The notes under the pieces are model-generated. The model did no database searches, was not told the origin of the DNA, and was given only the letters and a program-made list of their open reading frames with translations. A stretch of 64,000 bases of DNA from Panulirus ornatus (Eukaryota; Arthropoda; Malacostraca; Decapoda; Palinuridae), in NCBI RefSeq assembly GCF_036320965.1, contig NC_092231.1:26598894-26662893 (forward strand), written 5' to 3'. Shown in pieces: positions 1 to 10,855 of this stretch (its first letter is position 1; every line of letters starts with the position of its first letter). Position numbers and translations under genes: made by a program.

Positions 1-75
1 CTCTTCTTTTCCCGTTTTATAATTCTCTTTGTATTTCAATCAAGACCCGACCTTGACGTGGACTTTTGTCCTTGA
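1..75 (+). mobile_element. Possible 3' tail of a non-LTR retrotransposon
   Basis: The stretch from about 30 to 55 (tttgtatttcaat..aagacccgaccttga) resembles the sequence just after the decayed LINE at 25330-26520, near 26529-26556. The shared stretch suggests both are the 3' end of the same LINE family. The element body would lie before the window. Confidence 0.35.
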
Positions 76-579
76 CTGAGCCTTCAACGAGGAAAAAAAA
101 GGTGAGTATGTGTGCTCACGTAGATAGAGGGATAGGTATGTCAGGTGAGGACAGGGAATAGGGTTAAGGATGAGGATAAGTAAAGGGAGAGAGAACTGGA
201 GGTGTTGAGTCACGGCTAATAATGACTTGGTGACCTTCAACCGCTTTAGTATCCCACGAGAGATTGTGTAAGACGATTCTCTGCAATATATCAAGCAGTT
301 TCCCTTCCATTTTCACATATCCATTGTGAATTTATGATTCTTACTTCCCGCCATAAATGAAGACGATATTTCGAGCCAGGTGGAGTATAACGTACGACGT
401 AACCCCGAGAATGGGACAAGTGGACCGTTTCGTGCAGCCTCATCCATCACAATGACTTCGAGTAAAAAGTCGCAGGTTTCGTACAACTCCCGCGTGGCGG
501 ATGACGTGAGACTATTGGCAACACTGTCTTCACTGGTCACGGGAATTTGGTCATCTTTGCTGCTGTGACCCACTCTTGA

Positions 580-580
<1 letters not shown>
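76..580. other. Unassigned single-copy sequence
   Basis: No repeat, RNA gene or convincing coding segment is visible. Short open frames on both strands have no recognisable domain. It is probably intron or intergenic sequence. Confidence 0.4.

Positions 581-617
<37 letters not shown>
581..617. repeat. (TG)n microsatellite
   Basis: About 18 uninterrupted TG units. Confidence 0.97.
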
Positions 618-619
<2 letters not shown>

Positions 620-722
620 CGTGACATCAGTTTTATGTTTGCAGAGGATAATATGTTTATACTGTTAAACAAGGATGAGGATCCCAGACATTTCAGGAAC
701 TGCCTTCCACCCACCACCACCA

Positions 723-740
723 CTGCTGCTGCTGCTGCTG
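723..740. repeat. (CTG)n microsatellite
   Basis: Six CTG units, followed by GGTGG-rich sequence. Confidence 0.9.
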
Positions 741-989
741 GTGGAGGAGACCTGGGTGATGACCACGACTCTTAGTGTGCGGGGGCGGTGGGTGTGAGGG
801 AGCAGCAGGAGGTGGCGGGGGACAGGGGGGTTTGTTGTGGGAGGGAATGTTGCCGAGCATCAACCATCCAACGATATTCTGCTGCGAACCATCCGCCTGT
901 GGCGTGCGCAGTGCTGACCCCAGAGTTGTGGTCGGCAGAACCCCCTGGGGTTTGTTGTGCGCGCGCAATCTGTTGCAGTTAGCATCGTC

Positions 990-1335
990 GGGTGGTTGAT
1001 GTGCAATAGAATGTTCGTTGATGCGCAGTAACACTGTCGGATGGTTGATGCGCAGTAACACTGTCGGATGGTTGATGCGCAGTAACACTGTCGGATGGTT
1101 GATGCGCAGTAACACTGTCGGATGGTTGATGCACAGTAACACTGTCGGATGGTTGATGCACAGTAGCATTGTCAGTTGGTTGATGCCTATCACCATTACC
1201 GGGTAGTTGATGCGCAGTAGAGTTCATGGGGCTGATGCTCAGCTGTATTATTGGTTAGTTGATGCTTAACAATGTTATAGGGAGGTTGATGCTCAGCAGC
1301 GTTGTCGTGTGGTTGATGCGCCTCAGAATGATTTG
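990..1335. repeat. 27-bp minisatellite
   Basis: The unit begins gttgatgcgcagtaacactg and ends tcggatg, 27 bp in all. Copies from 1017 to about 1180 are nearly identical. Flanking copies back to 990 and on to about 1335 are degenerate. The period is a multiple of three, so it stays open in several frames, but the peptides are simple repeats with no domain. Confidence 0.95.
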
Positions 1336-1790
1336 ATGACTAATAGAGAGGAACTGAGGAGTGGTGGCGCAGAGCACCATCGTCTACTGACGCAGCCGTG
1401 TGTGGTGGTGGGGAAGGAGAGCAGTGTTCTGGCCGGGTTATGTACATCGTGTAGTGTTGAGGTGCTGAGCTGAGAGGGCTGGTGCAGAGCCTCATCGTGG
1501 GCTGGTGTGTGGGAGGATGCGGAGCAGCAGTGTGGTCTTGATGTTCCACAGCCGTTCACTAAGGCCACTCAGGTGGTGGTGGTGGTGGTCAAGAGCATCA
1601 TGGCCAGGTTTTACGCAGCAGCGATATGACCAGGACAGCGGGGCATCACTGTGGCCAGCTGGTGCCCAGCAGCATAACAGACTAGTGGTATGCTTCCTGT
1701 ACAGATGAACATTATTCATGGAATCTAAAGCCAAGCTTAATATTTACAGTCGTTACATGAGCTCTGGTAACTAAGTACAGTTTTAACCTG
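1336..1790. other. Unassigned sequence
   Basis: GC-moderate sequence with a short (GGT)n run near 1574-1588. No domain or RNA gene was recognised. Confidence 0.4.
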
Positions 1791-1949
1791 TTGAACACGG
1801 CGGTACGACCTTTGAACACGACGGTACGACCCTTGAACACGACGGAAGACCCTTGAACACGACGGTACGACCCTTGAACACGACGGTACGATCCTTGAAC
1901 ACGACGGTACGACCCTTGAACACAATGGTACGACCCTTGGACATAGTGG
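1791..1949. repeat. 21-bp minisatellite, forward array
   Basis: About seven copies of a 21 bp unit reading gacggtacgacccttgaaca + c. The next array (1991-2125) carries the same motif in inverse complement. Confidence 0.93.
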
Positions 1950-1990
1950 ACCTGACTAGGTTAAAGGAGACCACTGGCCATTAAACCCAA

Positions 1991-2125
1991 GTGTCGTACC
2001 GTCGTGCTCACAGGTCGTACAATCCTGCCGAGGTGTCGTCCTCTCGTGCTCGACGGTCGTGCCATCGTGCTGAAGGAACTTGCCGCCGTGTTCCAAAGGT
2101 CGTACCGTCGTGCTCAGAACGGTGG
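1991..2125. repeat. 21-bp minisatellite, inverted degenerate array
   Basis: Contains ggtcgtaccgtcgtgctca and variants, the inverse complement of the 1791-1949 unit, more diverged. The two arrays form an inverted pair with about a 40 bp spacer. Confidence 0.75.
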
Positions 2126-2493
2126 AGTGCCGTACGTGCTCTGTCGCGGGTAAGGACAGCGAAGTTGGCCCAGGGGTACGGCCACCTCTTAAGGAGTACC
2201 CCCACCCACCTGCCATCTTTTCCTGATCCACTCAGAGTGAAGTGAGTGATTCACTATACTCGGGGTAATGTTTGCTATATTTATTGATCACGTACGTACA
2301 TGCCTGGCTCTGTTACCCCCACGCATTCCGCGCCCGTCACACTGCTTGCTCCACGCTGCTCAGTACACCTCCTGTCTCGCTCTGTAGCATGTTGAGACCC
2401 AGCGAGTCGTTCATCTTAAATGACCAGTCTATACTATGATTGATATTGGTCATCCGTCAGTCATTTCACCATCCGGCAGTTTGCATGCATGCA

Positions 2494-2665
2494 AATAATG
2501 ATTAGTAGTAATAATGATAATAATAATAATGATAATAATAATGATGATGATGATTGATAATAATTAATAATAATAATAATAATGATAATTAGGATGATAA
2601 TTGATAATAATTATGATAGTGATGATAATAATGATATGATATTAATAATAATGATGATAATAATT
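2494..2665. repeat. Imperfect (AAT/GAT)n trinucleotide tract
   Basis: About 170 bp of interspersed ataat, gataat and gatgat units. Confidence 0.9.
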
Positions 2666-2954
2666 CAGCCAACCATCGGCAAGAATGTTGTAGATGGCTC
2701 ATGGTGCAGCAATAAAAGCTACGAGGTACAGTTATAATGACGAGCTAGTTAGAGGTAGTCTGTTTTCCCCGAGTCCAAACATGAACTAAATTAACCATGA
2801 AATAAGAGGCACCTGTGTACCGTCAGCCCTGCATGCATGCTGGCTAGTGTGAGCCGTAAGCCCCAGATATCTGCAGAAGGGCAGCACCTCCGCCGGCATT
2901 CCATACTGTGTACGTGACCGGCCCCGCCAGCTGGGACCCACAGTGTAAACAATA
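2666..2954. other. Unassigned sequence
   Basis: No coding or repeat signal recognised. Confidence 0.35.
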
Positions 2955-2998
2955 CCCCCCCCCCCCCGCCCCCCACACACACACACAGGCACCCATCC

Positions 2999-3029
<31 letters not shown>

Positions 3030-3053
3030 ACACACCCCTTCCTTCCTTCCTTC
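2955..3053. repeat. Compound C-run / (AC)n / (TTCC)n tract
   Basis: Two poly-C runs alternate with two (AC)n runs, ending in ttccttccttcctt. Homopolymer length here is likely to be error-prone in assembly. Confidence 0.93.
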
Positions 3054-3454
3054 ACGATGACCGATGATAACTCGCGCAGCATAAATGGAAGTCTCAAGAT
3101 TTCGTTGCGTCCTGATCCTTTTATTTCCATACAAGGAATAATTGTTCACTTTACTTCCAAGTTCAGGTTGTAATCTGGTAAAGTTGGTAGTCGTAGCCAC
3201 GGAATTTTTGGCCCCGTATTCTTCTTCCCGCCATATGTAGATGGGTCGAGATGTATTGTTTTGTCGCAGTTTGTGCGGGAAACTAATGCTGTCCATTATG
3301 GCGTGGCAACTTCAATATGTTACACCTTTGTGTGATGCCTTGCATATATTGGTCTCATGTGGCACGAGGGTGGAAGGTTTTCCCCCAAGGAATGGGCCGT
3401 GTTACTACCTCCATCACCACCCCAACAATGATGCACCGTCCGTCATTGCAGGGC
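3054..3454. other. Unassigned sequence
   Basis: No recognisable coding domain. It may include the diverged 5' portion of the old LINE fragment that becomes recognisable at about 3455. Confidence 0.35.
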
Positions 3455-3895
3455 AAAGATGGGTATGTACGAAGGTATTGTCGTTCCGACAGTGTTGTAT
3501 GGCTGTCAATCTTGGGCCATAAAGGCAAAGGAAAGAGGGTAAATGGATGAGAGATAATATGCCTGAGGAGGGCATGTGTGGGGCGGGCTGGTCGTGTAAG
3601 GAGGGAAAGTGTAAGGGCAGGAAGCACAGTCTCAGGAAAACAAATAACCAGAGTGCACTGAAATGGTATGGAGAGGATCAGTGGAGAAAGACAGCAAGAC
3701 TTAACCTGTCAGGAAAAGAGGGAGCAAGGGTGAGGGGGAGCAAACAGGAGATGGAAGGTTAGAGTGAAGGAGGCTTTGTGGTATCGGGGTCTAAACATTC
3801 ACGATAGAATGATCTGGGTCGACGTGGTATATGGGGAACGTGCCGTGGGCTGAACCAGGACATATGAAGTAGTCAAGGTAAGTCGTGGAAGAGTT
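3455..3895 (+). mobile_element. Old RTE-like LINE 3' fragment
   Basis: Highly diverged copy of the window's RTE-like LINE. Near 3463-3530, gggtatgtacgaaggtattg followed by gttgtatggctgtcaatctt matches the part of young copies that encodes [15 protein letters not shown]. Later, gaaatggtatggagagga corresponds to the KWFGHMER region and 'ggggtctaaacattc' to the GLNMQ region. All frames are broken. Confidence 0.65.
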
Positions 3896-4041
3896 TGTGT
3901 GGGTGGTAAGTCCTGGTGTGAGTACGTCGTACATGACAGCCAGGGTGGCTGTGTGCTGGTGAGCCGCTCGTTGTGCGTTGCTTCAAAACGTTACATTGCT
4001 CAGGCAAAACGTGTACGTACGTTGGTGAGAAAAAGAAAGCT

Positions 4042-4043
<2 letters not shown>

Positions 4044-4102
<59 letters not shown>
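4044..4102. repeat. (TA)n microsatellite
   Basis: About 29 TA units directly upstream of a LINE tail. Confidence 0.97.
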
Positions 4103-4106
<4 letters not shown>

Positions 4107-4118
4107 CATAATCACTGT

Positions 4119-4610
4119 TTCCCGCGTCAGCGGGTTAGCACCAGGAAACAGACGAAGAATGGAAGTGGGGGGAGCGTGGTTGAGAGAGCAGAGGAGGGTG
4201 TTTTGAAGTGGTTTGGGCACATGGAGAGAATGAGTGAGGAAAGATTGACCGGGAGGATGTGTGTGTCGGGGGTGGAGGGAACGAGGAGAAGAGGGAGACC
4301 AAATTGGGGGTGGAAGGATGGAGTGAGGGGGGTTTTGTGTGATCGGGGCCTGAACATGCAGGAGGGTGAGAGGAGGGCAAGGAATGGAGTGAATTGGATC
4401 GATGTGGTGTGCCGGGGTTGACGTGCTGTCGGTGGATTGAATCAGGGCGTGTGAAGCGTCTGGGGTAAACAATGGAAAGCTGTGTAGGTATGTATATTTG
4501 CGTGTGTGGACTTGTATGTGTGTGCATGTGTATGGGGGTGGGTTGGGCCATTTCTTTCGTCTGTTTCCTTGCGCTGCCTCGCAAATGCGGGAGACAGCGA
4601 CAAAGCAAAA
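4119..4610 (+). mobile_element. Young RTE-like LINE, 3' end copy
   Basis: Five-prime truncated copy. After a short ccgcg..agcgggttagc core fragment, sequence from about 4160 encodes the conserved C-terminal tail ([20 protein letters not shown] and onward), with [10 protein letters not shown] before the stop at about 4419. The short 3' UTR follows and ends ctgcctcgcaaatgcgggag..aaagcaaaaaaaaa at about 4615. It lies between (TA)n tracts. Protein identity to the copies at 43.6 and 60 kb is high by eye. Confidence 0.88.
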
Positions 4611-4614
4611 AAAA

Positions 4615-4735
4615 ATATATATATATATATGTGTATATATATATTGGTGTATATTCATTATATATATTTATATTGAATATACATCAATATATATATATGT
4701 GTATATATTGATGTATATTCATTATATATATTTAT
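4615..4735. repeat. TA-rich tract with internal duplicated and inverted units
   Basis: Contains two near-copies of gtgtatattcattatatata and gatgtatattcattatatat, with gaatatacatcaat between them as an inverse partner. It may form a small cruciform. Confidence 0.8.
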
Positions 4736-4971
4736 ATTATCCCTGGGGATAGGGGATTAAGAATACTTCCCACGTATTCCCTGCGTGTCGTAGAGGGCGA
4801 CTAAAAGGGGAGGGAGCGGGGGGCTGGAAATCCTCCCCTCTCGTTTTTTTTTAAATTTTCCAAAAGAAGGAACAGAGGGGGCCAGGTGAGGATATTCCAA
4901 AAAAGGCCCAGTCCTCTGTTCTTAACGCTACCTCGCTAACGCGGGAAATGGCGAATAGTTTAAAAGAAAAG

Positions 4972-4976
<5 letters not shown>
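4736..4976 (+). mobile_element. Short TA-flanked SINE-like element, full copy
   Basis: A ~240 bp non-coding element running from ggggataggggattaagaat, through cgtgtcgtagagggcgacta and the ctggaaatcctcccc segment, to acgctacctcgctaacgcgg and a short A-rich tail. Inverse copies occur at 25008-25250 (full) and 51080-51201 (truncated). The 3' part (ctacctcgc..acgcggga) matches the 3' core of the RTE-like LINE in the same orientation, which suggests LINE-driven mobilisation. An RNA polymerase III origin is not proven: tagcgaggtagcg is only loosely A-box-like. Confidence 0.8.

Positions 4977-5033
<57 letters not shown>
4976..5033. repeat. (TA)n microsatellite
   Basis: Long TA run at the 3' end of the SINE-like element. 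Confidence 0.97.
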
Positions 5034-5039
<6 letters not shown>

Positions 5040-5122
5040 CCTACATACATATACATTCACACACAGACATATACATATGTATGCATGCACATATACTTGA
5101 TTGCCTTCGTCCATTCTTGGCG

Positions 5123-5253
5123 CTACACCGCCCCACAGGAAACATCATTGCAATATCCCGTTTCAGCGAGGTAGCGCCAGGAAAACAGAAAAAAAGGCCG
5201 CATTTGTTCACACTCAGTTTCTAGCTGTCATGTGTAATGCACCGAAACCACGG
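5123..5253 (-). mobile_element. LINE 3'-UTR fragment
   Basis: Contains agcgaggtagcgccaggaaa, then ggccgcatttgttcacactc and ctagctgtcatgtgtaatgc. This is the inverse complement of the long 3' UTR of the RTE-like LINE (compare 48000-48065 and 57425-57500). It is bounded by (TA)n at 5254. Confidence 0.75.
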
Positions 5254-5331
<78 letters not shown>

Positions 5332-5334
5332 TAT
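5254..5334. repeat. (TA)n microsatellite
   Basis: About 40 TA units with one interruption. Confidence 0.97.
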
Positions 5335-5380
5335 TGTATTCTCAGTGCATGTAGAATTAGTTTTAACATATAATTACACA

Positions 5381-5930
5381 GGCTGCCATGCATAGCGTGG
5401 GTCCTCAGTGTCCCAGTCTGCCGTGCATGGCGCAGGTCCTCAGTGTCCCAGTCTGCCGTGCATGGCGCAGGTCCTCAGTGTCCCAGTCTGCCGTGCATGG
5501 CGCAGGTCCTCAGTGTCCCAGTCTGCCATGCATGGCGCAGGTCCTCAGTGTCCCAGTCTGCCGTGCATGGCGCAGGTCCTCAGTGTCCCAGTCTGCCGTG
5601 CATGGCGCAGGTCCTCAGTGTCCCAGTCTGCCGTGCATGGCGCAGGTCCTCAGTGTCCCAGTCTGCCGTGCATGGCGCAGGCCCCCAGTGTCCCAGTCTG
5701 CCGTGCATGGCGCAGGTCCTCAGTGTCCCAGTCTGCCATGCATGACGCAGGTCCTCAGTGTCCCAGTCTGCCATGCATGGCGCATGCCCCCAGTGTCCCA
5801 GTCTGCCGTGCATGGCGCAGGTCCTCAGTGTCCCAGTCTGCCGTGCATGGCGCAGGCCCCAGTGTCCCAGTCTGCCGTGCATGGCGCAGGTCCTCAGTGT
5901 CCCAGTCTGCCATGCATGACGCGGGATCTC
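5381..5930. repeat. 35-bp minisatellite
   Basis: About 15 copies of a 35 bp unit (gccgtgcatggcgcaggtcc + tcagtgtcccagtct), mostly >95% alike by eye. Because 35 is not a multiple of three, a translation cycles through three peptide phrases every 105 bp. Stop-free frames exist on both strands, but they are artefacts of the array. Confidence 0.97.
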
Positions 5931-6190
5931 AGGCAGTACATGATGCAGAAGCAGAAATTAGATACGAACTTTTTTTTTCTGTTAACGCTTGAAATGTTTT
6001 CCAGTGTAACGTGACGTGTGAGATAAGACGTTGAAGATAATGTTGACGAATAGGAAAACGTTTTTTGTAGAGATAATGAACGGCGGGGGAATGCTGGTGT
6101 CGACGCCCACTGATAACGAACGACACCTGTGTGGCCAATTGTGTACGGCGTGGGCAGGCTCCAGGTGGGCGTGCAGGTGGAGGGGAAATG

Positions 6191-7550
6191 AGAGGTGTTG
6201 GTGGGTGAAAATGAAGGGGAGGTAAGAGTTGGTGAAAGTGAAAGGGAGGTAAGAGTTGGTGAAAGTGAAGGGGAGGTAAGAGTTGGCGAAAATGAAGGAG
6301 ACGTAAGAGGTGTAGGTGGGTGAATATGAAGGGGAGGTGAGAGGTGTAGGTGGGTGAAAATGAAGGGGAGGTAAGAGGTGTAGGTGGGTGTAAATAAAGA
6401 GGAGGTGAGAGGTGTAGGCGGGTGAAAATGAAGGGGAGGTAAGAGGTGTAGGTGGATGTAAATAAAGAGGAGGTGAGAGGTGTAGGCGGGTGAAAATGAA
6501 GGGGAGGTAAGAGGTGTAGGTGGATGTAAATAAAGAGGAGGTGAGAGGTGTAGGCGGGTGAAAATGAAGGGGAGGTAAGAGGTGTAGGTGGGTGTAAATA
6601 AAGAGGAGGTGAGAGGTGTAGGTGGGTGAAAATGAAGGGGAGGTAAGAGGTGTAGGTGGGTGTAAATAAAGAGGAGGTGAGAGGTGTAGGCGGGTGAAAA
6701 TGAAGGGGAGGTAAGAGGTGTAGGTGGGTGTAAATAAAGGGGAGGTAAGAGGGGTAGATGGGTGAAAATGAAGGGGAGGTGAAGGGTGTAGGTGGATGTA
6801 AATGAAGGGGAGGTGAGAGGTGTAGATGGGTGAAAATGAAGGGGAGGTGAGAGGTGTAGGTGGGTGAAAATAAAGGGCAGGTAAGAGGAGTAGGTGGGTG
6901 AAAATGAAATTTAGGTAAGAAATGTAAGTGGATGAAAGTGAAATGTAGGAAAAAAGTGTAAGTGGGTGAAAATGAAATGGAGGTAAGAAGTGTAGATGGG
7001 TGAAAATGAAGTGTAGGTGAGAGGTATAGGTGGGTGAAAATGAAAGGGAGTTAAGAGGTGTAGCTGGGTGAAAATGAAGGGGACTTGAGAGGTGTAAGTG
7101 GATGAAAATGAAAGGTAGGTGAGAGGTGAAGGTGGGTGAAAATGAAGTGAAGGTAAGAAGTGTAGGTGGGTGAAAATGAAGGGTAGGTGAGGGGTGTAGC
7201 TGGATGAAAATGGAAGGGAGGTGGGAGGTGTAGCTAGGTGAGAATGAAGGGGGACTGGAGAGGTGTAGCAGAGTGAAAATAAAGGGGACTTGAGAGATAT
7301 AGGTGGGTGAAAATGAAGGGGAGGTGAGAGAATGTAGGTGGATGAAAATGAAAGGGGAGGTGAGAGAATGTAGACGGATGAAAATGAAGGGGAGGTGTAG
7401 GTGGGTTAAAACGAAGGGGAGGTGAGAGGTGTAGATGGGTGAAAATGAATTGTACTTGAGAGGTATAGGTGGGTGAAAATAAATTGGGAGGTGAGAGAAT
7501 GTAGGTGGGTGAAAACGAAGGGGAGGTGAGAGGTGTAGGTGGGTGTTGAG
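6191..7550. repeat. 34-bp minisatellite with 68-bp higher-order units
   Basis: About 40 copies of a 34 bp unit (gaggtgtaggtgggtgaaaa + tgaaggggaggtga). Between about 6350 and 6770, two variants alternate: one has gtaaataaagaggaggtgag and the other gaaaatgaaggggaggtaag. They form a 68 bp higher-order repeat. Copies beyond 6890 are more divergent. A 525-codon open frame on the minus strand is only the translation of this array. Confidence 0.97.
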
Positions 7551-8129
7551 TGATGACAAGAGTGGGCATGTCCGTGGGAGCGGACGGGTTGGTGCAGGAG
7601 GGTGGTATCATCAACACTGACCACCTGAGGTAAATTGTGTAACGGTCCAGTAAACACCCAGACGTGCACATGCCCACGACACCACCCCTAGGGCTACACC
7701 CTCGTCAGACGGCTCCTGCAGTCAAGCATGGGTAAACAGGCGGGAGGAAGGGAAGGTGATGATAAAGACGTGGATGCATGACTGATGGGAAGGTTCACAG
7801 GAGGGACTGACGGACGACATCCATTCAGGAGGAGCGACGACCTGGAACATATATAGAGTCAGGTCTTGGTCAAGGGCTGCTTGTGGCAGTTGGAGGGGGT
7901 AGATGTAGTGGGAAGAAGGACATGTGGTAGAGGTGGCAGGAAGTTATCAGGGCAGAGCAGACTGTAAGGGCGCTCCCTGGCTGGACAAGGGCCAACGGTA
8001 GGGGCTTCCCCTGACTGGGCAGGGCTGATGGTAAGGGCGGCTCTTAGCTAGTTAGGGCTGGAAGTTATCAGGGCCGGGCAGACGGTAGGGACGCTCCCTG
8101 GCTAGGTGCTTCTACAGTTGATGTATGTG

Positions 8130-8130
<1 letters not shown>
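7551..8130. other. Unassigned, weakly repetitive
   Basis: Loose repeats of 'ggcagacggtagggacgctccctgg'-type phrases occur near 7960-8110. No domain was recognised. Confidence 0.4.

Positions 8131-8165
<35 letters not shown>
8131..8165. repeat. (GTT)n microsatellite
   Basis: About 11 GTT units. Confidence 0.95.
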
Positions 8166-8617
8166 ATCAGGTTATAGTGTAATGTTTCCCTTGACCAAGG
8201 AGCCAGGTGTATCGCACGCCGTAGGCCACACCGCACCTCTCGGTAAACCTGACAACGGTTAATTGTAATAAACATTTCATCACCAACATGTTTGATGTCG
8301 AACCCTCTCCACGCTGGCTTGTTTAGGACGCACGTGAAGAGACACAGCGTCAGCGTCCTTATGTAAGCGACCCAATCGTATATTCTGTGATGCAATAGTT
8401 CCCCACCAGAAGGCTGGAACTGGTGTAAAAGTCACAGGCAGCCAATGGGAAGGTTGGCTTGTGTGGCGGCCAATCAATGAGCTCCACGAGGGACGGAAGA
8501 GCTTCATGGCTCTGTATACGTCATCCCATCAGGTAAGTTGGCCTCAGGGTTAGAACTTTTGCCATCATCCCTAGTTCAATATGGCCTCCCGGAACCCATG
8601 TGACCAGCGACTGGACT

Positions 8618-8618
<1 letters not shown>
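8166..8618. other. Unassigned; two CCAAT-type motifs
   Basis: gccaatggg at about 8441 and ggccaatcaatgag at about 8469 are CCAAT-box-like. No TATA box or coding exon was recognised nearby. Confidence 0.3.

Positions 8619-8648
<30 letters not shown>
8619..8648. repeat. (GT)n microsatellite
   Basis: About 15 GT units. Confidence 0.96.
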
Positions 8649-8650
<2 letters not shown>

Positions 8651-9084
8651 AATGGCCTAGGGAAGCAACAGAGTGAAGTCCGCTTGTGGCATTATGATAT
8701 GATGATGGCATTGTTATAACCGCTTTAAATGAGTGATGATGATACAGTTACAGCCCCTTTATTGGCTGCTGACGCCGTCTGATTGTGGCCTCAGGTATGC
8801 GGACGGTTCGTGACGTGAAGGTCCACTATACACGACCCTCTTGGGCTGGTATTTATAAATGGTGCGGCGGGATGTTGGCCCCGACCATAAGCAGAGGGGA
8901 AGCTTCCGGGTAAATATTAGTTCCTTTTTGGGCATTTCCATCCCCTCCTCCCTCCTGCCTTGTTTATCCCAGGGGAGACGTGGCTGGTATGTAGGCCAGG
9001 CTGGACCACACCTCCCACACCAGCCCCCTGTAATCTTAAGACAAGTTATTTAAAGACTTTACTTTTGTATTTGGTTTGGGTGCA

Positions 9085-9085
<1 letters not shown>
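8649..9085. other. Unassigned sequence
   Basis: No recognised domain, RNA gene or repeat. Confidence 0.35.

Positions 9086-9128
<43 letters not shown>
9086..9128. repeat. (CA)n microsatellite
   Basis: About 21 units, abutting a SINE copy. Confidence 0.97.
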
Positions 9129-9129
<1 letters not shown>

Positions 9130-9295
9130 ACGGGTCCATCCGGAATCGGTGCCCACATGGGTTCGAATCCTGGGCGCGTTTAGTCAGCCCATAGGCCAAT
9201 CCCAGGTGTTCATCATGCTCTTGGGGCTGGTCGATAAAGGGGTACGAGGTTTAGACTGGTGTGGGGCAGGTTGTGTTTACACACACGGCAGTAAA
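9129..9295 (+). mobile_element. tRNA-derived SINE, copy 1
   Basis: Contains a perfect pol III B-box-like gggttcgaatcc at 9159-9170. It is followed by a body (agtcagcccataggcc, aatcccaggtgttcatc, ggggctggtcgataaagggg, ggtttagactgg) that matches 15175-15268. The A-box half is missing or replaced by the (CA)n tract. It is not an intact tRNA gene. Confidence 0.75.
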
Positions 9296-9930
9296 GACAC
9301 GGTGCATGTATACAAGGTTAAGAGACGGGGCAACACGAGTTTATGGCTTTACAATATTTATTGTCTAGATATACATAGACAGAGCATTTCACTGAGAGTT
9401 ATGGGTGAAGGGTACATATCTAGGGGTTGGTGGAGGCCTGTATAGAGCGTACGATGGGTACAACGCATCGATATTGAAGGGTGACAGGTGGGCCCGAGTG
9501 GGGCCCAAGGACCTAAAGGGTCCCCCTCCCGTCAGGGTGGGAGGGAGGGAGGGAGGTCTGGGATACATCCCATACATGATACATAGTTACAGGATAGTGA
9601 GTGATGCTTACAGCGACATAGGCGACAACATTTGTGTAATACAAAGCAAATTTGAAATATGTCATTCACGTACAGAAGACCTTGTTAGTATTCTAATTAC
9701 TTTGTATACACAAGCAAATTACATATACAGTGAGGCGTGTGTTTGGAAGAGGACACAGTGTAGCGTACACTCGTTAACTCGTTAGCATTGATAGCAGTAT
9801 GAGAGGTCAGACTACATTACATGTTGAGCAGACAGTTGTAGAATATGTACTGGCACTGGGCAGGCTCTTAACATTCACACTAATACATAGAGGATCAATA
9901 TAGTACATGAGAGTAAAACTCTCCCCCCGG
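9296..9930. other. Unassigned sequence
   Basis: Includes a short (GGGA)n run near 9538-9557. No gene was recognised. Confidence 0.35.

Positions 9931-10004
<74 letters not shown>
9931..10004. repeat. (CA)n microsatellite
   Basis: About 37 CA units. Confidence 0.97.
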
Positions 10005-10006
<2 letters not shown>

Positions 10007-10720
10007 TGACTGCTAACATCCATTAAACCTTTATTTATTTATTTGATTATTTATTTACACACGCAGATACCAAAGACGTCAGAGTTTCATGTAGTGTGAT
10101 GTATGTTACTTCCTGTTTAAGGCATCTGCCGTTGAAAGTAACGATGATGTTTTAGAAGGAAATAGGAGTGGATGATTTGACCATCCACTTGCACCTGAGC
10201 CAACCAAAGCTGGATTGCCGACGACCTCCCATTCCCATTACATCAACATCTGTGTTGTACACTAGGGTCGCACCGTCGTGCTCAAGGGTCGTGCTATCTT
10301 GTTCAGTAGGTAAATTAATCTATAATCGTAACCGTAGCCAAACCATGCCACACAACGAACATTTGACCGTCAACAGAATCCAGCCACAACTCTGGTGGCT
10401 CCGTCCGCCTCATAACCTGGACCTGCCCACAGCAGACACTGCCGAGTGGACAGCACCCTCGTCTTCTCGTACGAACAACAACAACAACAACAGAAATATA
10501 TGGAGCCTGGAAAGCAGATTTTATTCCATAAGGCGTTTGAATCAGCGGACGTCCCCTCCCGAGCTGGAATTCCGTTGCTTCGTTCCAGGCAGAGATCTGG
10601 CGGGGACTAGTGACCTGAGGGTTGGGGGATCATAGGGGCATGGGAGAGGGAGAGGGTTTAGGAACGGGAGATGACAAATGGTGCGCTGCGGCCCAGCACC
10701 TGAGGAAGGGGAAGATCCCA

Positions 10721-10722
<2 letters not shown>
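10005..10722. other. Unassigned; carries a stray copy of the 21-bp minisatellite motif
   Basis: At 10265-10300, gggtcgcaccgtcgtgctca and agggtcgtgct match the unit arrayed at 1.8-2.1 kb. A short (AAC)n run lies near 10473. An open + frame here has no recognisable domain. Confidence 0.45.
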
Positions 10723-10802
<80 letters not shown>

Positions 10803-10855
10803 GGACAGACAGACAGAGACAGACAGACAGACAGAGAGACAGAGACAGAGAGCAC
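10723..10855. repeat. (AG)n then (GACA)n compound microsatellite
   Basis: About 30 AG units followed by imperfect GACA units. Confidence 0.96.

Noticed and set aside
5388..6014. 208-codon and 194-codon + frames with CPSLPCM repeats
   Set aside because: Translation of the 35 bp minisatellite in different frames; both strands are open, as expected for an array artefact.
5982..7559. 525-codon minus-strand open frame, rich in HLH/PPT/FHP phrases
   Set aside because: It is the translation of the 34 bp minisatellite; the peptide cycles every 34 residues and has no domain.
9146..9175. Possible tRNA gene (gggttcgaatcc)
   Set aside because: Only the B-box half is present and the downstream body matches another SINE copy; no cloverleaf can be drawn.
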